Part shown: positions 6,026 to 10,397 of the stretch, piece after piece | Position numbering within the stretch: the first letter of the stretch is position 1 | How the letters are laid out: each line of letters starts with the position of its first letter | Assembly: GCA_948496895.1 (NCBI GenBank) | Contig: CAOOJO010000057.1 | Span: 1-10,397 of the forward strand | From: an uncultured Acetatifactor sp. | Lineage (GTDB): Bacteria > Bacillota > Clostridia > Lachnospirales > Lachnospiraceae | Reading direction: 5' to 3' | Length of the DNA: 10,397 bases | Translations under genes and position numbers: made by a program | Notes under the pieces: generated by a model | Databases searched by the model: none | What the model saw: only the letters and a program-made list of their open reading frames with translations | What the model was told of the DNA's origin: nothing

Positions 6026-6090
6026 TCATGTTTCGCTACAGACAGGTTACATCCTGCATTAAGTCCTTTCCCTGTGGGTTCCTGTGAATC
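6016..6090. repeat. 12-bp direct repeat pair at the GH130 promoter
   Basis: TTCCTGTGAATC occurs at 6016-6027 and again at 6079-6090, exactly 63 bp apart, or six helical turns. One copy covers the -35 box. Near each copy an ATGTTT also follows. A related CCCTGTGGG lies just before the second. This could be a pair of regulator-binding sites; chance or local duplication is possible. Confidence 0.5.
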
Positions 6091-6102
6091 CGGATGTTTT
6101 GG

Positions 6103-6137
6103 AAAAAAGGGCCGCAGCCAAGGCTACGACCCTTTTT
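6103..6137 (-). terminator. Terminator of the ABC importer operon
   Basis: Strong hairpin: GGGCCGCAGCC pairs with GGCTACGACCC (two G-U pairs), flanked by A-run and T-run so that the U-tract follows on either strand (six T on the minus strand at 6108-6103). It lies 15 bases beyond the binding-protein stop codon and separates it from the GH130 promoter. It may also work for plus-strand transcripts, but no plus-strand gene is present. Confidence 0.9.
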
Positions 6138-6151
6138 CGGTTGCGATGTGC

Positions 6152-7834
6152 TTATTCAGCTATTGTCTCAACGCCTTTGATCCTCAGGTACTCGGACAGT
6201 CCAAGGCCCTCGAAGCCTTCCTTGTACTCTTCCCATACCGCATCGTCGTTCACATCCTGCTCGCCGGCAATGAACCTTGCCTGGTTCTGGTTGAAGTAAT
6301 CCCTGATTGCGGAAGCATACTCGGAATACATCTCAACGTCGTCCTGCTCGATCCAGGAGGATACGATGACTTCCTTGGTCAGGTTGGGCTCGTATGTAGT
6401 CTCGACAGCCTTCTTCTCATCGTAGTTCGGGTTGTCCTCGATGTACTTGAAGCCGATGGGTACGAACTTGGGCAGGGACTGAGGCCACAGGTTGCCCCAG
6501 GCTACCTTCTCCTGCATATCCGCATCCAGTGTATTGTTGTCGATAGCGCGATACTGGTCGGTGCCCTCCTCCTTGAAGGTCACGATGCCCACAGGGCCTC
6601 TGTTACAGCCGATGCCGTTCTCAAGCTGGAACGCATTGTCGAACCACCTTGCGATGATTTCAGGATGCTCAGCCTTGTCGGTGATGACAGCCTGCGCTCT
6701 GTACACAGAGTTGCCCGGCGTGTCGCGCAGCCAGATGCCGCCCTTGTCCGTGTTCAATACGGGCAGAACATCGAATTCGCTCTTCTCAGGAGTCTGAGCG
6801 ATTCCGGAGAACTCGTTGGAGCCGTAGGCGATGGATACGCCGTACATGTCCTTATTTCCCTTGCCCTCCCAGGTAGCGCTGTCCTGGGTGAAGATTTCCT
6901 GGTCGATCAGGCCCTTCTGGTACATGCCGGCCAGCCAGCTCAGGCACTGTCTGTACTCGCTGCTCATTGCCGCGAACACCACTTCCTCGTTCTTCAGGCC
7001 AAGGCCGGTCTTATCCATGGGCAGCCCGAAGTAGCCGGTCATGGCTTCCAGATGCTTGTTGTTAGGATCTGCGGAGAAAGGAATCTCATCATTGGGGTCT
7101 CCGTTCCCGTTGGCATCCTGCTCCTTGAACGCTGTCAGCACTGCCTCCAGCTCCTCTGTGGTGGTAGGCATCTCCATTTTCACGTTCTCCAGCCAGCGGC
7201 CGTTGATGAAGGGGCTGTAGCCTACTGTGGTGTCGCCGCACACATAAGGAATGGTATAGATATGTCCGTCAGGCGCGGTCATCTTCTCCCTTACGCCGGG
7301 GAGATCCAGGATCTCCATGATCCTCGGGCAATACTGCGCATAGATATCCTCCAGGGGAATGAACACGCCCTGCTCTACGCCATAGGTCAGGATCTTGGAA
7401 TCGTCCAGAATCCAGCCGCCGATTACATCCGCGTAATCGCCGGAGTTCAGGGCCAGGTTCATCTTCTCCGTGGCGTTCTCATAAGCCTGAATCTGCAGAT
7501 CCACCTTCACGTTCGTCTGCTTCTCGAACTCATCTATCATGTAGAACTCGCCGGTGGAGCTGGAGTCGTCGCAGAAGATGGAGAAGGTATACGCTCCCTC
7601 GTCTACGATGGGAAGTCCCTCTGCATACATGATGCCGTTCACCTTGCCGTCCGCGTCCACTTCTGCGGGCTCCACGGAGGATTCCTCGCCTGCCGCGTCC
7701 CCGGCATCGTCTGCTTCGCTACCCCCCCTAGATGATCCCGCGTCATTACCGGAACCGCTGTCGCTGCCGCAGCCTGCCAGTGAAGTGACTGTCATCGCCG
7801 CCAGCAGCAGTACCGCTACTAACTTTCTTTTCAT
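6152..7834 (-). CDS. Lipoprotein sugar-binding protein of ABC importer
   Basis: A 560-residue extracellular solute-binding lipoprotein that captures an oligosaccharide for the two permeases. Residues 1-22 are a lipoprotein signal: MKRK, a hydrophobic core, then LAGC with Cys22 as the lipidated residue. An acidic, Ser/Gly-rich linker (about 23-60) tethers the domain to the membrane. The body resembles the large LplA-type binding proteins that accompany LplB/YtcP permeases. DANGNGDPNDE at 240-250 looks like an EF-hand-type calcium loop, as often seen in these proteins. The start at 7834 has AAGGAG about 11 bases upstream and gives a clean signal peptide; the upstream ATG codons near 7921 would bury the signal and are rejected. 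It is the last gene of the operon, 83 bases after permease 2. The ligand is not readable from sequence; neighbouring enzymes suggest a mannose- and fucose-containing glycan. Confidence 0.93.
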   Translation of the reverse strand: MKRKLVAVLLLAAMTVTSLAGCGSDSGSGNDAGSSRGGSEADDAGDAAGEESSVEPAEVDADGKVNGIMYAEGLPIVDEGAYTFSIFCDDSSSTGEFYMIDEFEKQTNVKVDLQIQAYENATEKMNLALNSGDYADVIGGWILDDSKILTYGVEQGVFIPLEDIYAQYCPRIMEILDLPGVREKMTAPDGHIYTIPYVCGDTTVGYSPFINGRWLENVKMEMPTTTEELEAVLTAFKEQDANGNGDPNDEIPFSADPNNKHLEAMTGYFGLPMDKTGLGLKNEEVVFAAMSSEYRQCLSWLAGMYQKGLIDQEIFTQDSATWEGKGNKDMYGVSIAYGSNEFSGIAQTPEKSEFDVLPVLNTDKGGIWLRDTPGNSVYRAQAVITDKAEHPEIIARWFDNAFQLENGIGCNRGPVGIVTFKEEGTDQYRAIDNNTLDADMQEKVAWGNLWPQSLPKFVPIGFKYIEDNPNYDEKKAVETTYEPNLTKEVIVSSWIEQDDVEMYSEYASAIRDYFNQNQARFIAGEQDVNDDAVWEEYKEGFEGLGLSEYLRIKGVETIAE

Positions 7835-7865
7835 AATAACACTCTCCTTTTCTTTTTTATACCAA

Positions 7866-7879
7866 GCGGCCTTCGCCGC
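7866..7879 (-). other. Small hairpin upstream of the binding-protein gene
   Basis: GCGGC and GCCGC flank a 4-nt loop in the gap between permease 2 and the binding protein. There is no T-run of terminator type. Such intercistronic hairpins can protect the downstream mRNA and raise binding-protein levels over permease levels; here this is only a suggestion. Confidence 0.4.
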
Positions 7880-7917
7880 ATCGATACCGTCTCTTTTTGT
7901 TTGTTCATGTCCTGCCA

Positions 7918-8847
7918 TCAACCCTTTACGGATCCGATCATGACGCCCTTGACGAAGTGCCTCTGGATGAAGGGATACAGCACCAGCACGGGAATACTGC
8001 TTATGATGATCAGGGAGTACTTCATCAGCTCCACCAGCTCCTTCTTCGCGTTCAGGGCTTCCCTGGCCTCCGGCGTGGTGGCCGCCTGCTGCAGCGCCGC
8101 CTCGTTGGTGATCAGGATGCTGCGCAGCACCAGCTGCAGCGGGAACTTATTCTGGTCTGACATGTAGATCAACGCGGAGAAGTAGGAGTTCCAGTGGCCT
8201 ACGCCATAGTACAGCACCATGATGGCGGTGATGGCTCCCGACAGGGGAAGGGCTATCTGGAAGAAGAACCTGCCCTGGGTACAGCCGTCGATCTCAGCCG
8301 CCTCGTAAAGCTCCTCCGAAATATTGGACTTGAAGAAGGTCCTCGCCACGATCATGTTGTACACGCTTAAGGAGCCGGGAAGAATCAGGGCCCACATGGT
8401 GTCCAGGAGTCCGCATGCCTGCACTACCAGGTAGGTAGGAATCAGGCCGCCGCCGAAGAACATGGTGATGACGTAGAATATGGTGACGATCTTCTTGCCG
8501 GAGAATCTGTCCCTGGACAGCGCATAGGCCGTAGGCAGGGTCACCGCCAGGTTCACCAGCACGCCGCACACTGTGTAAAGCACGGAATTCAGGAAGCTTC
8601 GGACAATCAAATCATCCTCGAACACTTCCAGGTAACCTCTGAAGGTGAGTCCTACGGGATGCCAGACCACCTGGCCGCCGGACACAGCCTTGGGATCGCT
8701 GACGGAGGATATGATGACCCACCACAGCGGATATGCCACGATCAGCAAAAGCACTGTCAGGATGACGAAGATGATGACATCGAATATCACATCCTCCTTA
8801 CAGCGGCGTATGTTTTTTTCCACTTCGATTTCTCTCTCTTTTTTCAT
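7918..8847 (-). CDS. Carbohydrate ABC transporter permease, YtcP/LplC type
   Basis: A 309-residue inner-membrane subunit of a CUT1-type sugar importer, pairing with permease 1. The first membrane helix is at about 21-48, with further helices near 88-110, 121-145, 151-170, 203-225 and 270-295. The EAA loop that contacts the ATPase is ELYEAAEIDGCTQGRFFF at 179-196, leading into the IALP segment. The C-terminus ends in QRHFVKGVMIGSVKG, typical of this subfamily. The ribosome binding site GGGGGTG is six bases from the ATG, and only 15 bases separate it from the stop of permease 1, so translation is likely coupled. No ATPase gene lies in the operon; a shared MsmK/UgpC-type ATPase encoded elsewhere is usual for these systems. 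Confidence 0.93.
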   Translation of the reverse strand: MKKEREIEVEKNIRRCKEDVIFDVIIFVILTVLLLIVAYPLWWVIISSVSDPKAVSGGQVVWHPVGLTFRGYLEVFEDDLIVRSFLNSVLYTVCGVLVNLAVTLPTAYALSRDRFSGKKIVTIFYVITMFFGGGLIPTYLVVQACGLLDTMWALILPGSLSVYNMIVARTFFKSNISEELYEAAEIDGCTQGRFFFQIALPLSGAITAIMVLYYGVGHWNSYFSALIYMSDQNKFPLQLVLRSILITNEAALQQAATTPEAREALNAKKELVELMKYSLIIISSIPVLVLYPFIQRHFVKGVMIGSVKG

Positions 8848-8862
8848 GCTCTCACCCCCTGC

Positions 8863-9810
8863 CTAGAATAAGCTCGTGCCGGACATCTTATCCGCCGCCT
8901 TATTGACGATTATGAGAATCACCAGGTTGACCATTGTATTGAACAGGCCGATGGCGGACGAGTAGGACATATTGTTGTCAAGCATACCGACCTTGTACAC
9001 GTAGGTGGAAATGATTTCCGAAACGGAGGTGTTCAGGTCGTTCTGTAGTGCAAAGGCTTTCTCGAATCCGATGGAAAGGATGCTGCCGCAGCTTAGGATC
9101 AACTGGATCGTGGCCGTGGGCAGAATCGACGGGAAGTCGATGTAGCGTATAATCTGGAACTTGGTGGCGCCGTCGCACTTCGCCGCTTCATGCAGCTCCG
9201 GGCTGATGCCGGACAGTGCCGCGAAATAGATGACGGAGCTCCACCCCATGCCCTGCCATACGCCGGACCAGACATACAGGTGTCTCCAGTACTCCTTCTT
9301 CGCCATGAAGTTGATTGCTTCCCCGCCGAGGCTCTTGATGACGGTATTGATAATACCGACGGTAGGCGACAGGAACAGAATCAACATACCGCACATGACG
9401 ATGGTGGAGATGAAGTTCGGCGCGTATGTAATGGTCTGAATCACCTTCCGATATCTCTTATGCCGGAAGGAGTTCAACATCAGCGCCAGAATAATCGGGA
9501 TAGGGAAGGATACGATCAGGCCGTAGACGCTCAGGATCAATGTGTTCGTCACTGTCCTCACGAAATACGGCGACTCGATGAAGCGCTGGAAATAGCGCAG
9601 CCCTACCCATGGGCTCCCCCAGATTCCCTGCTTGGCGTTGAACCTGCGGAACGCGATCTGCACGCCGTACATGGGAATGTAGCTGAAAATGAAGGTCAGG
9701 ATGATGCCCGGGATACAGAACGTCCACAGCGACCAGTCCTTCTTCAGTGTCTCCAGAAAGCTGCGCTTCCTGGGTTGGATGGAACCTGTTTGTTTTCCTT
9801 TCGTTTTCAT
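8863..9810 (-). CDS. Carbohydrate ABC transporter permease, LplB type
   Basis: A 315-residue membrane subunit of the sugar importer and first gene of the operon. The N-terminal cytoplasmic segment (1-28) is basic, and membrane helices start at about 29-50 with WTFCIPGIILTFIFSYIPMY. YGVQIAFRRFN followed by GIWGSPWVGL is the LplB-family signature after helix 1. The EAA loop is ELHEAAKCDGATKFQIIRYI at 205-224 leading to the DFPSILPT segment; Cys replaces the usual hydrophobic residue before DGA. The start at 9810 is chosen because AAGGGGTG lies five bases upstream; a longer frame to 9870 would begin within the mRNA leader, before any plausible ribosome binding site. It lies about 45 bases after the predicted transcription start. 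Confidence 0.93.
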   Translation of the reverse strand: MKTKGKQTGSIQPRKRSFLETLKKDWSLWTFCIPGIILTFIFSYIPMYGVQIAFRRFNAKQGIWGSPWVGLRYFQRFIESPYFVRTVTNTLILSVYGLIVSFPIPIILALMLNSFRHKRYRKVIQTITYAPNFISTIVMCGMLILFLSPTVGIINTVIKSLGGEAINFMAKKEYWRHLYVWSGVWQGMGWSSVIYFAALSGISPELHEAAKCDGATKFQIIRYIDFPSILPTATIQLILSCGSILSIGFEKAFALQNDLNTSVSEIISTYVYKVGMLDNNMSYSSAIGLFNTMVNLVILIIVNKAADKMSGTSLF

Positions 9811-9855
9811 ATGTTCACCCCTTTGCATATTTTGAGTGGCATAGCACCTGTGTCT

Positions 9856-9885
9856 ATTGTAAGATTTCAATAATCAAAATGTCAA
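9856..9885 (-). promoter_or_regulatory. Promoter of the ABC importer operon
   Basis: Minus-strand perfect TTGACA (9880-9885), 18-bp spacer, TACAAT (9856-9861, five of six consensus). A very AT-rich stretch lies upstream (to about 9960) and could act as an UP element. Confidence 0.88.
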
Positions 9886-9892
9886 GATAAAT

Positions 9893-9917
9893 TTAACAAA
9901 AATTTTCTTTTTGTTAA
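9893..9917. promoter_or_regulatory. Inverted repeat upstream of importer promoter, candidate operator
   Basis: Perfect 10-bp arms TTAACAAAAA (9893-9902) and TTTTTGTTAA (9908-9917) around 5 bases, seven bases upstream of the -35 box. The position suits an activator or an upstream operator. The sequence lacks the central CG common in LacI operators. It is AT-rich, so it could simply be part of an UP element. Confidence 0.5.
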
Positions 9918-10053
9918 TTATATAAAAATTTACTGTATCTTTTTTCTAAAATCGGGCCTGTTTTTTGTATATATTTCCTAAATCAATTTTTTTGCTTTTC
10001 GTTTTCTGCTTGGTTTCAGGCTTATATTCAGCCAATTTGGCTTATTTTTGACG

Positions 10054-10095
10054 AAAAAAATAAAGCAATCAGGCAGTGGCCCACCCGATTGCTTT
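10054..10095 (-). terminator. Terminator of the GH3 gene
   Basis: Perfect 9-bp arms AAAGCAATC (10062-10070) and GATTGCTTT (10087-10095), with further pairing including G-U pairs inside, followed on the minus strand by A and seven T residues. It lies about 55 bases past the GH3 stop codon. The other strand also has a T-rich tail, so it may be bidirectional. Confidence 0.85.
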
Positions 10096-10148
10096 TAATA
10101 TTTTGTTAACTAACTTTACGATGGAAGATCGCGACTTTCCTTGTGCAA

Positions 10149-10397
10149 TTATGCCATATCCTCCGGAATGGCGACGTCCAGCGCCCATACCTTCCTGCCT
10201 GTGAGGGCCTCGCTCCTGGCGTCCGGGGCCTGGCCGCCCAGGCAGACCCTGGCCCTGCCTTTCCGGATGCGCAGCACGCCCTCCTCATCGTACAGCCCGA
10301 AGGCCTCCCTGGGAAGATGAATCACGGCTTCTCCCTCCTCGCCGGGGGCAAGGCGGAGCTTGCGGATTCCCTTCAGCTGGGCATTGGGCGTGCCCTC
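10149..10397 (-). CDS. GH3 glycoside hydrolase, C-terminal fibronectin-like domain only
   Basis: The last 82 codons of a gene whose start lies beyond the window. The protein segment matches the fibronectin type III-like domain that closes many GH3 beta-glucosidases and beta-xylosidases: KLRLAPGEEGEAVIHLP, then AFGLYDEEG, then LGGQAPDARSEALTG near the end. The catalytic domains are not visible, so activity cannot be assigned. The gene has its own terminator and stands upstream of the importer promoter, in the same direction. Presence of this domain argues against the bacterial NagZ-type hexosaminidases, which usually lack it, and favours a beta-glucosidase- or xylosidase-like enzyme. Confidence 0.82.
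   Translation of the reverse strand, partial: EGTPNAQLKGIRKLRLAPGEEGEAVIHLPREAFGLYDEEGVLRIRKGRARVCLGGQAPDARSEALTGRKVWALDVAIPEDMA

Noticed and set aside
6074..7735. A 553-codon open frame on the plus strand.
   Set aside because: It is antisense to the binding-protein gene, whose signal peptide, lipobox and domain motifs are clear; high-GC codon structure produces such shadows.
7850..7885. A possible internal promoter (TATAAA) before the binding-protein gene.
   Set aside because: No acceptable -35 element at 16-18 bases; the AT stretch is mostly the purine-rich ribosome-binding leader.
7835..7921. An N-terminal extension of the binding protein by 29 residues.
   Set aside because: It would bury the lipoprotein signal peptide; the ATG at 7834 has a good ribosome binding site.
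10028..10050. A short palindrome, AGCCAATTTGGCT, upstream of the importer promoter.
   Set aside because: Only six pairs, more than 140 bases from the promoter and next to a terminator; too weak to call an operator.
10106..10288. A 60-codon minus-strand frame rich in Arg, Ala and Pro.
   Set aside because: Out of frame with the GH3 C-terminal domain that covers the same bases and has family motifs.

Overview
The window looks like a chromosomal segment of a gut Lachnospiraceae-type Firmicute (Clostridia). The reasons are strong AGGAGG-type ribosome binding sites, sigma-A promoters, an LplB/YtcP-type sugar importer with a lipoprotein binding protein and no local ATPase, a GH130 phosphorylase of the kind common in this group, and the remains of a type III toxin-antitoxin locus. 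Taxonomy is inferred from gene content only. All recognisable genes lie on the minus strand, so the biological order runs from high to low coordinates.

Layout from high to low coordinates. 10397-10149 is the C-terminal tail of a GH3-family glycosidase, followed by a terminator (10054-10095). 9856-9885 is a strong promoter with a perfect 25-bp inverted repeat just upstream (9893-9917). It drives a three-gene carbohydrate ABC import operon: permease 1 (9810-8863), permease 2 (8847-7918) and a lipoprotein solute-binding protein (7834-6152), ending at a terminator (6103-6137). A new promoter (5997-6025) drives a GH130 mannoside phosphorylase (5960-4968) and, after a GC-rich intercistronic hairpin, a cytoplasmic GH29 alpha-L-fucosidase (4816-3413), again closed by a terminator (3324-3367). 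A third promoter (3252-3280) drives a LacI-family regulator (3231-2197) and a closely following DUF2971 protein (2145-1303). The region from about 566 to 1300 is visibly AT-rich and holds debris: an ORF6N-domain pseudogene with an internal deletion, then a compact type III toxin-antitoxin-like remnant. The window ends in a DNA-3-methyladenine glycosylase I gene (516-1, cut by the window edge).

How the genes may work together: the importer, GH130 phosphorylase and GH29 fucosidase form a module for taking up and dismantling a fucosylated, mannose-containing oligosaccharide inside the cell. GH130 enzymes acting on Man-beta-1,4-GlcNAc and fucosidases acting on core fucose suggest host N-glycan core fragments, but this is inference. 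The LacI protein is the obvious candidate regulator.

The most unusual element is at 566-858. Read on the minus strand it has, in order, a promoter, two 48-nt tandem repeats plus a short partial third, a hairpin terminator with a T-run, a ribosome binding site and an N-terminal fragment resembling CptN/ToxN-type toxins. This is the order of a type III (RNA antitoxin) locus of CptIN type. The toxin reading frame is truncated at 34 codons while the antitoxin RNA cassette looks intact, suggesting an orphan RNA antitoxin.

Intergenic stretches: 9811-10148 holds the promoter, inverted repeat and terminator listed and no gene; 1242-1302 holds nothing I can identify.
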